From Rosenbergiella australiborealis (GTDB lineage Bacteria; Pseudomonadota; Gammaproteobacteria; Enterobacterales; Enterobacteriaceae), in contig NZ_JABBFO010000008.1 of assembly GCF_018494035.1 (NCBI RefSeq), positions 1 through 64,000 of the forward strand: a DNA stretch of 64,000 nucleotides. The letters are read 5' to 3'. Position 1 is the stretch's first letter, and each line of letters opens with the position of its first letter. Of this stretch, positions 36,284 to 45,326 are shown one piece after another. Below the pieces are notes generated by a model, which was not told the origin of the DNA, did not search any database, and worked only from the letters and a program-made list of their open reading frames with translations. The position numbers and the translations under genes were made by a program.

Positions 36284-36981
36284 CCGGGTAAATAAATAGA
36301 AAAGAGTGAATGCTGGTGGCCAAGCAAAAGCCTGTCACCGCGCAGAATATCACCGACACGGAACCCGGAGTGGTTAGAGAAAATAATTCGCTGAATATTA
36401 TTAGTCAAAACGATTTTAATGGGCGATGACATGAGCGCTTTAAGTACTTCTTGTTCAATTCGACTGACAAGGATATCGACTGCCGCGACACCGTAAAAAC
36501 AGTCTTGGATAACGATCGGTGAAGCGGAAGTCATGGTGTATGACGTATTACAGATGTAATCGACATAAGGGCCGTGAAAGTAGTTACGTTTGGATGATTT
36601 GGTTTTTAAAAACCACTCAAAGGTATGGAAATCGAGATGTTGATGAGTCAGTTGATTAAGCTCTAATGCTGACCCCTCGCGATTATCCTTATAGATCCAA
36701 AAGAGTGACCAGTCGTGATGAGGGTTAAGTTGTGATTCGGCATGATACGCAAAACCAGCGCCTGAACAGTAATCATTAGCAGCGAGTGTTTGATGGATGA
36801 ACGATTCAATCTCTTGCTTAGGGAAACTTTTTATAGCGATGTCTGATGGCACGGATGTTGATAGTAAGGGAGTCATCAGATGCGTCATCATGTCGGCAAG
36901 GTGTTGGCTAGAGGCGGAACAGTGCATAAAAAGCTGATCGAGTCGTGCAATGACTGCCTGCAAAGGGATGGATGGATTCAC
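36280..36981 (-). CDS. Soluble Cache/PDC-like ligand-binding protein
   Basis: 233 residues from a GTG immediately after the GntR stop. The central region (GAGFAYHAESQ, DWSLFWIYKDN, YVDYICNTSYTMTSASPI, CFYGVAAVDILVSRIE) follows the PDC/Cache sensor pattern, including the DYICNTSYTMT and VAAVDI strands. There is no membrane segment or output domain, so it is probably a cytosolic ligand sensor cooperating with the co-transcribed GntR regulator. Confidence 0.62.
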   Translation of the reverse strand: MNPSIPLQAVIARLDQLFMHCSASSQHLADMMTHLMTPLLSTSVPSDIAIKSFPKQEIESFIHQTLAANDYCSGAGFAYHAESQLNPHHDWSLFWIYKDNREGSALELNQLTHQHLDFHTFEWFLKTKSSKRNYFHGPYVDYICNTSYTMTSASPIVIQDCFYGVAAVDILVSRIEQEVLKALMSSPIKIVLTNNIQRIIFSNHSGFRVGDILRGDRLLLGHQHSLFSIYLPG

Positions 36982-37725
36982 TTAAGACATACTCCCTAAA
37001 GTAGAGGAATTAATATTGAGCTTGTAGTCAACCAGTTGCTCAGTTAAACGCATGATAAGACCTGAGATAGATTTCGCTGCTGCATCACCGTTTTGTTGCG
37101 ATAACGTTCCCAACAATTCGCGGTAAGTCTGGAAGGAATGTTGGTGAATGGCATCATCGTTATAAAGAAGTGCAACAAAAGAGGCCCATTCGGTTTGTAG
37201 CGATAATTCGCTGGTCGCAAGACGCGCTGATTGCGAACTGGCTGAAAGAGAAAGTAAACAACGCATATCGGCTTGAGCTCTGAGTTCTGAGCTCTCGGCT
37301 TGTTGAAAATCGTTAACCAATGATGAGAGTTTCGCGAGTTCATCATCGGTCATGCGTTTAGCCGCTAGCCGTGCGCTGTGGGCGAGGACCGCACAATGCA
37401 TTTCGCCTAAATCGAGCAAGTAATCACTGCTGAGTAAACTGAGAGGATGGTAATGATGTGCACGGCTTTCAATACTGTCGCAGACAAAACTGCCACCGTT
37501 GCGTCCACGATGCGTATAGATCAACTCTTTGGCACGCAGGGTATTCAATGCTTCACGCACAGTGATATGCGAAACCCCCAGCATTTTTGCCAATTCGGCT
37601 TCATTCGGCAATTGCTCATTGGCCTGCAACAACCCAGTCATGATGGCATTGGCGAGACGGGTAACAATTTGTTCCGCTCTACTCGCTTGCCCAATCGGTG
37701 CGAATATTATCGCATGCGTCATCAT
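36982..37725 (-). CDS. GntR-family (FadR-type) regulator
   Basis: 247 residues from the first ATG at 37725; the open frame extends upstream only to a TTG. The winged helix (ANEQLPNEAELAKMLGVSHITVREALNTLRA, then THRGRNGGSFV) precedes an all-helical FCD-like ligand domain. A candidate operator, TTGTTATACC at 37731-37740, resembles the GT-N3-AC core of FadR-type sites and lies just upstream of this start, facing the aldehyde dehydrogenase. It likely controls the dehydrogenase and perhaps the permease. Confidence 0.85.
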   Translation of the reverse strand: MMTHAIIFAPIGQASRAEQIVTRLANAIMTGLLQANEQLPNEAELAKMLGVSHITVREALNTLRAKELIYTHRGRNGGSFVCDSIESRAHHYHPLSLLSSDYLLDLGEMHCAVLAHSARLAAKRMTDDELAKLSSLVNDFQQAESSELRAQADMRCLLSLSASSQSARLATSELSLQTEWASFVALLYNDDAIHQHSFQTYRELLGTLSQQNGDAAAKSISGLIMRLTEQLVDYKLNINSSTLGSMS

Positions 37726-37862
37726 TGTCTTTGTTATACCGGTTATCAATCAGGCAAACAGTCTTAACACAGCTAGAATTTTTTTCAAAGCGCTCCACGC
37801 AGATGGCATAGGTTGAGCGCCAACGATCCAATGACCCCATTTCCACAGTAAAGGATAAAAAA

Positions 37863-39290
37863 ATGCAACGACTGAAGCACTTTATTGACGGCAAGTATGT
37901 CGAGTCCGACTCCGCAGACTATTTTGATTTGATTAGCCCTATTGATGGTCGCTGTTATGCACAGAGTCCTAAAGGCGATGAGTCACAGGTTACATTAGCT
38001 TATCAGGCGGCGAAACGGGCATTTGCACAATGGCGTCTTTCAACGCCTTCGCAGCGGCAAAAGGCTTTATTACAACTTGCGGACGCGGTTGAGAAAAATA
38101 CGCAACGTATTGTCGATACACAAAGTTTAGAGACTGGACAACTTAAGCATTTTATCGAAAAGGAAGAAGTTGCGGCATCCTGTGATGCGCTTCGTTTTTT
38201 TGCTGGAGCCGCACGTAACTTAGAAGGGCGTGCTAGCTACGAATATATGGCCGGTTTTACGTCGAGCATTCGTCGTGAACCCCTCGGTATTGTGGGACAA
38301 GTTACCCCTTGGAACTATCCTTTTATGATGGCGATTTGGAAAATCGCCCCGGCATTAGCCGCGGGAAATACGGTTGTGTTGAAACCCAGTGATACAACCC
38401 CGCTGAGCACCTTGCTTTTGGCTGAGTTAGCGGCTGATTTTTTCCCACAAGGGGCATTCAATGTGGTATTAGGTCAAGCAGAGACCGGGTCTTTAGTCGT
38501 TTCCAATCCCGGCGCATCGTTAGTGTCTATTACAGGTTCTGTACGAGCTGGTGTACAAGTTGCGACCTCGGCGGCGGCTAATTTGACCAAAGCTCACCTT
38601 GAGCTAGGCGGAAAAGCGCCAGCCATTGTGTTTGCCGATGCTGACTTAGCAAAAGCGGTGGACGGTATTACTACCGCTGGTTTTTTTAATGCGGGTCAGG
38701 ACTGTACTGCTGCCACGCGTATTTTGGTTGAATCTTCGATTTATCCGCAATTTCTCGAACAGTTGGTCGAGAAAACTAAGCAGATCCGCTGTGGTAAACC
38801 CGATGACACACAAGCGCTCTATGGCGCACTAAACAGCGCTAATCAACTCGAACAGGTAAAAGGTTTGATACAACGCTTACCTGCTCATGCCAAGATTGAA
38901 GCGGGCGGCAAAGCTCTCGAAGATGAAGGGTTCTATTTTGCACCGACTCTAATTTCCGGCTTAACTCAGAAAGATGAAGCGATTCAAAAAGAGGTGTTTG
39001 GGCCGGTAATGACTATCCAAGCCTTTAGTGACGAAGCGGATGCACTGGATAAAGCCAACGACATTGATTATGGCCTAGCGGCCAGTGTGTGGACGGCCAA
39101 TGTTTCTCGTGCCCATAGAATGACGCGTGATTTAGATTTCGGGACTGTCTGGGTTAACAACCATATTCCGTTATGTGCTGAAATGCCACATGGAGGCTTT
39201 AAAAAATCCGGTTATGGCAAGGATCTTTCTGCGTATGCGCTTGAGGAATATACCCGAGTGAAACATATCATGATCGATCTGGATGAGTAA
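37863..39290 (+). CDS. NAD-dependent aldehyde dehydrogenase, gamma-aminobutyraldehyde type
   Basis: 475 residues, length of E. coli PatD. GQDCTAATR holds the catalytic Cys, HLELGGKAPAIVF the general-base Glu, and VTPWNYPFMMAIWKIAPALAAGN and ITGSVRAG the NAD-binding region. The blocks RFFAGAARNLEGRAS and SIRREPLGIVG match PatD more than betaine aldehyde dehydrogenases. It would oxidise an aminoaldehyde such as 4-aminobutanal to GABA. It is divergent from gntR and followed 12 bases later by a broken SnoaL-like gene. The substrate is inferred from similarity. Confidence 0.88.
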   Translation: MQRLKHFIDGKYVESDSADYFDLISPIDGRCYAQSPKGDESQVTLAYQAAKRAFAQWRLSTPSQRQKALLQLADAVEKNTQRIVDTQSLETGQLKHFIEKEEVAASCDALRFFAGAARNLEGRASYEYMAGFTSSIRREPLGIVGQVTPWNYPFMMAIWKIAPALAAGNTVVLKPSDTTPLSTLLLAELAADFFPQGAFNVVLGQAETGSLVVSNPGASLVSITGSVRAGVQVATSAAANLTKAHLELGGKAPAIVFADADLAKAVDGITTAGFFNAGQDCTAATRILVESSIYPQFLEQLVEKTKQIRCGKPDDTQALYGALNSANQLEQVKGLIQRLPAHAKIEAGGKALEDEGFYFAPTLISGLTQKDEAIQKEVFGPVMTIQAFSDEADALDKANDIDYGLAASVWTANVSRAHRMTRDLDFGTVWVNNHIPLCAEMPHGGFKKSGYGKDLSAYALEEYTRVKHIMIDLDE

Positions 39291-39302
39291 TCGGAGGCCG
39301 TA

Positions 39303-39768
39303 ATGGGAAATATCTTCTCAGTTTCATTGCTGGCTTTGGGTTTAGTCACTACGGCTTCTTATGCGGATGAATCACCGTTAACCCTCGTTCAACACTCTAT
39401 GCAAGCATGGAACCACCATGATAGCCAAAAGCGGGGAGTTATTTTGCCGATACGGTGAGCTATTACGATGCTTCAGTGGGTAAACCGGTAGTCGGTAAGC
39501 AGCAGGCCACTCATGACGTGGTCAAAACGTTTGTCGATGCAGTGCCTGATCTTCGCTGGGAGATGACCAGTAAGCCTGTTTATAATGGTGATACTATTGC
39601 TTTTCAATGGCGCTTTACTGGCATCAATGATGGAGCATGGGCGGGTACGCCAGCAACGCATAAAAAATCAGTTTTGATGGTGTCAGCTTTATTCGTGTCG
39701 CGCAGGGAAAAATCATTTATCAAGGCGATTATTATGACTCTAAAAAGTTGACTGATGAGTTGAAATAA
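39303..39768 (+). pseudogene. Exported SnoaL-like protein with two frameshifts
   Basis: GGAGGCCGTA precedes an ATG opening a signal peptide (NIFSVSLLALGLVTTASYA). The frame then shifts at ~39428 (near caaaagcg), continues YFADTVSYYDASVG through DGAWAGTP, and shifts again in the A6 run at ~39662 to end FDGVSFIRVAQGKIIYQGD, with a stop at 39766. Together they give a ~150-residue NTF2/SnoaL-fold exported protein. Both lesions are at short A runs, so sequencing error is possible, but two in one gene favours decay. Confidence 0.68.
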
Positions 39769-39873
39769 TCAACCACTGGCTCCCCCTCATTCTATGATCA
39801 AGGGAATGAAGGGGAGGGTGGCGGTAATCGTAAGCAATATTGAGGTAAAATCAGCGATATTAGGCGAAAAAGG

Positions 39874-40419
39874 TTATATGTTATTTTGTGCTAACCACTC
39901 ATCGTGTGTAATTTCCCACAACGTTGAGGCCACATCCCCAATATGATACTCACCAATCCCCTCGTCAATAATTCGCATCCCGGTTTTTTCTGAGATCTTC
40001 TGGGAGGCATAATTTAACTTAGCTTTTGGTGCACGTAAAACCGATTGCCCCAATACCGTAAACCAGAAAGTCGTTGCTGCGTCACAGGCTTCCGACATAT
40101 AGCCTTGACCTTGCCATTCAGGCACTAACCAGAAACCACGATTATTATTAGGTTCAAGTGCGAGGCGAATAAGAGCGATAACTTGTGAATGGTTACTCTT
40201 AGGCCGAAGTGTCCAGATCCAATCCGTCTCTTTTTCCATCGCTGCGAGGCTAGCACGACAAAACGAGTCAGCGCCATTGTCGGGATAGGGCCAAGGTACT
40301 TTACGCGTTAAATACTTCACAATTTCCCAACGAGGGAAACAGGCTTGGATTTTTGGGGCATCCTCAAGCGTTAATGGCTCGAGGTATAGACGGGCAGTTT
40401 CTAAGCGCTGAGTCTGCAT
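39874..40419 (-). CDS. GNAT-family acetyltransferase (RimJ/RimL-like)
   Basis: 181 residues from the ATG at 40419, after GGAGAAATC; twelve upstream codons are excluded. QRLETARLYLEPLTLEDA is the typical opening of RimJ/RimL-type N-acetyltransferases. GFWLVPEWQGQGYMSEA is the acetyl-CoA pyrophosphate loop (QGQGYM). It lacks the usual full AN.xS.RVxEKLGF block but retains NYASQKISEKTGMR. Substrate unknown; possibly a protein alpha-amine or small molecule. Confidence 0.85.
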   Translation of the reverse strand: MQTQRLETARLYLEPLTLEDAPKIQACFPRWEIVKYLTRKVPWPYPDNGADSFCRASLAAMEKETDWIWTLRPKSNHSQVIALIRLALEPNNNRGFWLVPEWQGQGYMSEACDAATTFWFTVLGQSVLRAPKAKLNYASQKISEKTGMRIIDEGIGEYHIGDVASTLWEITHDEWLAQNNI

Positions 40420-40484
40420 GATTTCTCCAAACCACGGATTAGGGACTCTTATCATTACCTATAAACTTGACGATAATCTATCTA

Positions 40485-41834
40485 TTATTGTTGTTTTTTC
40501 TCATAATCACTATGCAGTGGTTTATCGTGAGAGACTGGAATTTCTGCCTTTCTTTTTTGCGCGTGACCGAGACCAATACTCAACCCAGCCCAGATCGCAG
40601 CAAGCAGCATACTAAATAGTGTTAAAGGGAGTGCCGCGATGCCTAGGAGACTGACCGCTTGATAACTCCACGCACCCACTTGATCCCCCGCGCGATAGAT
40701 CAATGTATCGATAAAGACTTTGGCATGATATTTCTCTGCCGTGGGCACCACGGTGAATAATATTTCCCGACTTGGACGAGCTAGGGCAAAGTTCATGGTT
40801 CGACGCAGGATAGTCACGCCCACCAACACCGTGAGGCTGGGTGCGGCGCCCAACCAGCCAAAACCGATAAAACTCACAATTGGCAGCGAGGCGAGTCCAA
40901 TAGCCACACCAAGGCGAGCAATAATTTTTCCGCTGGCGGTAAGCTGGCATAGTAAGGTGAGTAGATTTATTGCAAGATCGACGTTAGCGAAAAAAGTCGT
41001 ACGCTGCGTATCACCCAAGAACGCATGTTGTACTATTGTTGCCTGCTGAAAATAGATCAGGGTTGAGGTAATTGAGTAAAACAAAATATAACCACAAATC
41101 CCGAGTAGATAAGGTGATGCGAAGGTTTGGCGAATACCGATCAGCAAAGGCGTTAGGCCACCTTGTGTTGACGGGGAAACAGATTTCTCTTGGGTTGTGT
41201 GTGTTAATTGACGACCTTTGTGTGATAAACGTTGGGCACTGAATACCGAGACTTGAATAAGTCCAACCGCAATAAGCAACAGCACTGAAGTAGAGAGATG
41301 GCGGGCGATTAGACTGGTTAAACCTGAACCGGCAATTGCACCGAGTGTGGCCGCTGCTGCAAGGAGGCCAAAGAGCCGTTTACCCCGCTCACTGTCAAAA
41401 ATATCGACGATTAGCGCCCAGAAGACCGAAACGGCAAAAAGGTTAAAGACGGATACCCAGATAAAAAAAGCACGTCCTAAGAATAGGTTATGTAACCCAC
41501 CTAAGTAATAAAACCCTAGCGCAAATCCACCGATAATAAGCGCGCAACCTTGATAGCTATAGCTGATAAAGCGCTCACGCGGTAAGCGTTGAGACAGCTT
41601 ATTGTAAGGCCACTGCAGTAATAACATGGTGACAAGTACTGCAGTAAATAGCCAAGGCAGAGAGTGAGCACCTATAACAGTACTAATGGTGTCGCGGATC
41701 GGCCTTAAAATATAGTACGCGCACAATAGTGAGAAAATGTATAACCAGCCCCAAACAAGCGGGGCCAGTTCCTCTTGTCGGAGGGATAAAGCACGACACA
41801 GTTTCTCTTTGAAAGAGGAGAGTTCACTCATCAT
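40485..41834 (-). CDS. NTP/NDP exchange transporter-like membrane protein
   Basis: 449 residues with about 11-12 hydrophobic segments. SLLCAYYILRPIRDT near residue 40 is the signature of the ATP:ADP antiporter (Tlc) superfamily as found in free-living bacteria, and FWALIVDIFDSERGKRLFGLLAAAATLGAI and RRTMNFALARPSREILFTVV support it. In free-living species the substrate is unknown and nucleotide exchange is not shown. It starts directly after the exported reductase gene, so co-transcription is likely. Confidence 0.78.
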   Translation of the reverse strand: MMSELSSFKEKLCRALSLRQEELAPLVWGWLYIFSLLCAYYILRPIRDTISTVIGAHSLPWLFTAVLVTMLLLQWPYNKLSQRLPRERFISYSYQGCALIIGGFALGFYYLGGLHNLFLGRAFFIWVSVFNLFAVSVFWALIVDIFDSERGKRLFGLLAAAATLGAIAGSGLTSLIARHLSTSVLLLIAVGLIQVSVFSAQRLSHKGRQLTHTTQEKSVSPSTQGGLTPLLIGIRQTFASPYLLGICGYILFYSITSTLIYFQQATIVQHAFLGDTQRTTFFANVDLAINLLTLLCQLTASGKIIARLGVAIGLASLPIVSFIGFGWLGAAPSLTVLVGVTILRRTMNFALARPSREILFTVVPTAEKYHAKVFIDTLIYRAGDQVGAWSYQAVSLLGIAALPLTLFSMLLAAIWAGLSIGLGHAQKRKAEIPVSHDKPLHSDYEKKQQ

Positions 41835-42581
41835 TTATCGGCTATTTGCAAGTTGGGCACGTAATGCTTTTTCATCTAACACCTGTAAAAACAGTGATGA
41901 GCCCGGTTGAAAGCGAGTTGCGGTGGCCAAATCACCGGTTTTTACCGGGGTAAATCCAGCTCGTTCAATCAACTCGCTTGCTTGCTGGAGCGCAGTCGGA
42001 TTATCGCCCGCGTAAGGAATAGCGATAGGTGGAGTCTGATGTGCGTTTGAGGCGATTGCAGTGGCCGCTAGTGAGTTAAAGGCGCGAACAACGTGCGCGC
42101 TGGGGAGATATTGCGCCGAAGCCTTGCCACTGCCGATGCTAAGCGCTTTAGCGGCTGTTGCACCATCGCGCCCAGGGTAGGGATTGCTGACATCAATAAC
42201 GGTTTTTCCGGCTAATTGACGACTGAGCACATGCCCAAGTTGCGGCAAGGCTCCGTAAGGAACAGCCATTACCACGACATCACCAAATTGGCTCGCTTGT
42301 TGAATGGTGCCGACTTGAGTGCCGTGGCCCATGTCATTGGCGGTAGAACCTAAATGCTCAGGATGACGGGACGAAATCATAATATGGTAGCCCGCATCAG
42401 CCCAAAGTTTTCCGAGTGTCTCGCCCATATTTCCTGCACCGATGATACCTATGTTGTGCACGCTGGGGGCAGCTGAAGGGGGAGCGGCCATCGCCCCTTG
42501 GCTACAGATCAGCGAGGTAACGAGCAGACTAGCCATATAGGCTAAATGTTGGGTACGAAAGGTGAGTTTTTTTAGAAACAT
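41835..42581 (-). CDS. Exported NAD(P)-binding Rossmann protein (F420-dependent NADP reductase-like)
   Basis: 248 residues. A Sec-type signal peptide without twin Arg (TQHLAYMASLLVTSLICSQG, then AMAA) precedes a Rossmann domain, IGIIGAGNMGETLGKLWADAG at ~43-63, of the F420-dependent NADP oxidoreductase/P5C reductase-like family (VVVMAVPYGALP, VIDVSNPY). The ATG has GAGGACATT upstream. Export of a folded nucleotide-binding reductase without Tat motif is unusual because NAD(P)H is not available in the periplasm. It may use another ligand, or the signal may be a membrane anchor. Confidence 0.72.
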   Translation of the reverse strand: MFLKKLTFRTQHLAYMASLLVTSLICSQGAMAAPPSAAPSVHNIGIIGAGNMGETLGKLWADAGYHIMISSRHPEHLGSTANDMGHGTQVGTIQQASQFGDVVVMAVPYGALPQLGHVLSRQLAGKTVIDVSNPYPGRDGATAAKALSIGSGKASAQYLPSAHVVRAFNSLAATAIASNAHQTPPIAIPYAGDNPTALQQASELIERAGFTPVKTGDLATATRFQPGSSLFLQVLDEKALRAQLANSR

Positions 42582-42625
42582 AATGTCCTCATAGTAATGG
42601 TATCGGTTCCAATTTTAGTTCATAG

Positions 42626-43246
42626 TTATGACTTCCAGAGCGTCAAAATTCCCCCCTGTTTGCCTGTCACCGGATCGGTGCTCGGCATGGCAATACGCGC
42701 GATATGCTGTTGAGCTTCGGCAAGTTTCGTCGGATCGTCATGATATAGGTCAGGGCTAAGTCCTCGTGGATAAGCGCCAAGGACTTGAAAGTCGTCAGTG
42801 GCGGAGAGCTGTTTATGTCCAACACCCGCCGGAATCAATATCACATCACCGCGTTTAACCGTAACCGTTGGACCCGTTTCGCCACCTAATTGGACAGTAG
42901 CGTTACCTTGACTTACCCCTAATAATTCATGGGTATTCGAGTGATAGTGGGTAAACGGGAAAATTTGGTAGCGCCACTGTACTGGCCAACCATTCCTTGC
43001 AAAGAGCTGACTGAGGTAGCCGTCTGTATCAGAGAATGAAGTCGGCACTGCCTGCTGGTAAATAAGTAAAGGCAATTTATCATTGGGGACGCCATTGACC
43101 ACTTTCGTTAATGAAAGGGTTTGAATTGCAACATGCGGAGTATCCGGCTGCGATTGGGCATAACCGCTAATTGGAATCGCCGAGGCGGCGAGTAGAAGTT
43201 GGCAAAAGTTGCGTCGAGAAAATTGTGAAGGATGCGTTATCTTCAT
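42626..43246 (-). CDS. Tat-exported cupin-domain protein
   Basis: 206 residues. The N-terminus QFSRRNFCQLLLAASAIP carries an S-R-R-x-F twin-arginine signal, indicating export after folding. A single cupin barrel follows: HYHSNTHELLGVSQGNATV, with metal-type His/Glu, then GDVILIPAGVGHKQL. Preceded by TAGGAGCG. It is 44 bases upstream of the exported reductase in the same direction. Enzymatic role unknown; cupins include dioxygenases, isomerases and sugar-binding proteins. Confidence 0.78.
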   Translation of the reverse strand: MKITHPSQFSRRNFCQLLLAASAIPISGYAQSQPDTPHVAIQTLSLTKVVNGVPNDKLPLLIYQQAVPTSFSDTDGYLSQLFARNGWPVQWRYQIFPFTHYHSNTHELLGVSQGNATVQLGGETGPTVTVKRGDVILIPAGVGHKQLSATDDFQVLGAYPRGLSPDLYHDDPTKLAEAQQHIARIAMPSTDPVTGKQGGILTLWKS

Positions 43247-43401
43247 CGTGCGCTCCTAGGGTGAGTAAAAAAACAAAATACCTCATTAAAATATGTGACT
43301 CAGATCCCCAATCTGTCAAGTTTAAGCCGTCATTCTTCTGTGAAGCAGTGGTATGGCACTTATGTATTGCGAGGATAAAAGGAGTCAGGATCATGGCTTG
43401 G

Positions 43402-43536
43402 TTATCTTTTTGGTGAATAATCCTTTTTCGTTATTTGACGTAAATGGTGGGCATGCCATAAGGCAAGACGAAAGGCGATAAGCTTGATGTATGATGGCGA
43501 GTTAGTCGAGAGTATGTAGGCACATAAGCGTTGCAT
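43402..43536 (-). CDS. Possible 44-residue small basic protein
   Basis: ATG at 43536 with a good GAGGTGTACC ribosome site, encoding MQRLCAYILSTNSPSYIKLI and a His/Arg/Lys-rich tail (HAHHLRQITKKDYSPKR). It lies in the 385-base gap between the sugar porter and cupin genes. Family unknown; coding status is uncertain. Confidence 0.4.
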   Translation of the reverse strand: MQRLCAYILSTNSPSYIKLIAFRLALWHAHHLRQITKKDYSPKR

Positions 43537-43602
43537 GGTACACCTCACTATAGGGTCGATAGAAATGAGTACAACAGTTCAATGTGTCAAAAATATGGCA
43601 TA

Positions 43603-43626
43603 AAAACGCCCGGTGCAGGGCGTTTT
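43603..43626 (-). terminator. Sugar porter terminator
   Basis: Nine-base arms AAAACGCCC / GGGCGTTTT around GGTGCA, with A and T runs on both sides; it can act on both strands. It lies just past the stop at 43633. Confidence 0.8.
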
Positions 43627-43632
43627 CATTAC

Positions 43633-45090
43633 TTATGCATTTTTAATGGTGGGCGGGATAACTTCATCCGTTTTGCTGTAACGTTTACGCATCATGGTTT
43701 CGATCTCCTCCAGTGATTTATCTTTTGTTTCCGGTAGGCAATAGCACACAAAAATCAACGAAACAACATTGACTGCGGCAAAGACATAGAACGTCTGGTT
43801 ACCCATCGCGGAAAGCATGGGAGGGAAAGCAAAAGCGACGGCCGCGTTACAGATCCACTGGCAAGCAACTGCTGTACCTGTCAATGCTCCCCGCAATTTC
43901 ATCGGGAAAAGTTCAGACATAAGCAGCCAATAAATCGGCGCGACGCACATCTGCATAAAAAATAGAAAAAGTAAGATACACGCTAAAGCTAAATAGCTTT
44001 GAGTGAGATCTTTAGGGAGGAAGATGAGTACTGAGCCTAAGGCCACCTGCATCAAAATAACCGCGATCAAACCGAAAATCAGCATAGAACGTCGTTTAAC
44101 ATGTGAAACAGCTTTGAGTGCGAGTAATGCCGCAATAACCGCAACGACACCATTACCGATTGTCGCGGTGAGTGACGCATTGGTACCTAAGCCAGTGGTT
44201 TTAAGAATGATCGGCGTGTAGTACATAAAGGCGTTGACCCCAGTAAACTGAGCAACAGCACCCATGCCGATACCGAGTAATAAAAGACGTACGACCCAGC
44301 GCTCTTTAAGTAACTCTTTAGTGCTTGGCCCCTCACGTGAGGCCTTAGCCTGTTCACGCATTTCATTAATTTCTTTGCGAACTTCCTTACGTGAACGCCG
44401 TAGCCGACGCATAATACGAACCGCATCTCGTAATCGACCTTCTGCTACCAACCAATGTGGTGATCCCGGTACAAAAAATGTCCCGATAAATAATAATAAA
44501 CCGGGAATGGTGGCGAGCACGAGCATGTAGCGCCATAAGTGGTTATCGTGTAACAACACGCTCATTAGTGCGCTAACAATATAAGCGATTAATTGCCCGG
44601 CTACGATCATTAACTCATTTCGACTGACCAATGGCGCGCGATGACGCGGTCCGGCAATTTCTGCGATGAAAACGGGGACGGTAGACGATCCGCCGCCGAC
44701 AGCAATACCTAATAAAAAGCGCATCACCACCATAATATGTACATTCGGTGCAAGCGTGGTACCGAGTGCTCCCAAGACAAAAATCAATGCAAGTGAACGC
44801 AAGGTTATTCGTCTACCGAATCGATCTGAAACAAAGCCGCTGAGCAAGGCGCCAATAGCTGCACCAAAAATTAATGCTGAGGTAACTAAGCCCTCCGTAA
44901 AGGGGGTAAGATTAAGCCCACCTTGGTCGAGAGGTTTCGTCATGAAAGGTAATGCCCCTGAGATAATCCCCGTGTCATAACCAAAGGCAAGAGCGCCCAT
45001 GGTGGCAACCAACACAATAAAAAATAATCGTTGTTTTATGGTATCCGCTGAAACAGCGTTTTCATTGCCAGACGTTGATGGGTTCGGCAT
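43633..45090 (-). CDS. MFS sugar porter (XylE/GalP type)
   Basis: 485 residues, about 12 membrane segments. Sugar porter family signatures: GALAFGYDTGIISGALPFM in TM1, SDRFGRR between TM2-3, VPVFIAEIAGPRHRA, QFTGVNAFMYYTPII in TM7, PETKDKSLEEIE at the C-terminus. These indicate proton-coupled import of a monosaccharide or polyol such as myo-inositol. The 200 bases upstream show no recognised regulator site. Confidence 0.9.
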   Translation of the reverse strand: MPNPSTSGNENAVSADTIKQRLFFIVLVATMGALAFGYDTGIISGALPFMTKPLDQGGLNLTPFTEGLVTSALIFGAAIGALLSGFVSDRFGRRITLRSLALIFVLGALGTTLAPNVHIMVVMRFLLGIAVGGGSSTVPVFIAEIAGPRHRAPLVSRNELMIVAGQLIAYIVSALMSVLLHDNHLWRYMLVLATIPGLLLFIGTFFVPGSPHWLVAEGRLRDAVRIMRRLRRSRKEVRKEINEMREQAKASREGPSTKELLKERWVVRLLLLGIGMGAVAQFTGVNAFMYYTPIILKTTGLGTNASLTATIGNGVVAVIAALLALKAVSHVKRRSMLIFGLIAVILMQVALGSVLIFLPKDLTQSYLALACILLFLFFMQMCVAPIYWLLMSELFPMKLRGALTGTAVACQWICNAAVAFAFPPMLSAMGNQTFYVFAAVNVVSLIFVCYCLPETKDKSLEEIETMMRKRYSKTDEVIPPTIKNA

Positions 45091-45293
45091 CGTGTATCCC
45101 TATGGATCAATTGTTAGTGTTTAAGGAATCTTAAGTATAGTTGTCCTTTACAATTCGTTACGCTAATTGACTAGGAATTGGCTGATTTTACGCGAAGGAA
45201 TTTCTTGGAGATAAAGAGGAGATAAGCAGAACGCGATTACCGGCATTGCGATGAGAAATAATCGGTTTGTTGCGCGTGAGTACAACATGAAAA

Positions 45294-45319
45294 ATAGGCC
45301 GATATCAATATCGGCCTAT
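45294..45319 (-). terminator. dat-ddc operon terminator
   Basis: Twelve-base perfect arms ATAGGCCGATAT / ATATCGGCCTAT separated by two bases, followed on the minus strand by TTTT; just after the ddc stop. Confidence 0.8.
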
Positions 45320-45326
45320 GAGCTGA

